DNA of 6,052 bases, from NCBI GenBank assembly GCA_002071245.1, contig MWEV01000237.1:1-6052 (forward strand), read 5' to 3'. Position 1 is the first letter of the stretch, and every line of letters begins with the position of its first letter. The position numbers and the translations under genes are program-made. Under the pieces are notes generated by a model that made no database searches, had not been told where the DNA came from, and saw only the letters and a list, made by a program, of their open reading frames with translations. This DNA comes from Deltaproteobacteria bacterium ADurb.Bin026. Its GTDB lineage: Bacteria; Desulfobacterota; Syntrophorhabdia; Syntrophorhabdales; Syntrophorhabdaceae. Below, one piece after another: positions 5,984 to 6,052 of this stretch.

Positions 5984-6052
5984 CAGAATGTCTTTAATCC
6001 TCCAGTCTTTCTCGCCTTGAATCCTTTAATGAGGGTTAGAAGCAGAAGACAG

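Noticed and set aside
6031..6040. GAGGGTTAGA at the right end matching the complement of 19-28 at the left end
   Set aside because: A 10-bp inverted match between distant sites in AT-rich DNA, with no flanking similarity, is best explained by chance.
5984..6052. Minus-strand frame open from the right edge to a TGA at 5982-5980, and a plus-strand ATG at 6029 open to the edge
   Set aside because: Twenty-three and eight codons respectively, without recognisable sequence. The plus-strand ATG has no ribosome site. Neither can be supported as a gene end or start.

Overview
The window looks like AT-rich chromosomal DNA from a Gram-negative (diderm) bacterium. The best evidence is one lipoprotein gene that joins a BamD-like outer-membrane assembly module to an LptA/OstA-like lipopolysaccharide transport module. 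A GH57 alpha-glucan enzyme, an MJ0936/YfcE-type phosphodiesterase and a lone, divergent RsmG would suit an anaerobic Desulfobacterota- or Nitrospirota-like lineage. That placement is inference; no rRNA or other firm marker is present. I see no tRNA, rRNA, CRISPR array, insertion sequence or phage gene.

Layout. Bases 1-2741 are a leftward block: a metallophosphoesterase, then a cytoplasmic GH57 glucan hydrolase/transferase 57 nt downstream, then possibly the first codons of another gene running off the left edge. An 88-nt divergent region (2742-2829) separates this block from a rightward gene for a small unrecognised protein (2830-3192). That gene's stop codon abuts the stop codon of a leftward rsmG-like methyltransferase gene (3193-3816). 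A 50-nt divergent region then leads to the rightward bamD-lptA fusion (3867-5153). Ten bases beyond it ends a leftward two-gene unit, thioredoxin followed by a hotdog-fold thioesterase (5917 down to 5164), whose likely promoter lies at 5955-5983. The last 70 or so bases hold nothing I can assign.

How it fits together. The genes are mostly housekeeping: storage-glucan metabolism, rRNA modification, envelope assembly, redox balance and acyl-CoA clean-up. Orientation switches often, with very short spacers and divergent promoters. The most notable item is the BamD-LptA fusion. The next is a set of promoters placed so close to start codons (bamD-lptA and the phosphoesterase) that leaderless or nearly leaderless mRNAs are predicted, while the thioredoxin and GH57 genes have ordinary Shine-Dalgarno sites. 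No obvious new defence or mobile system is present.
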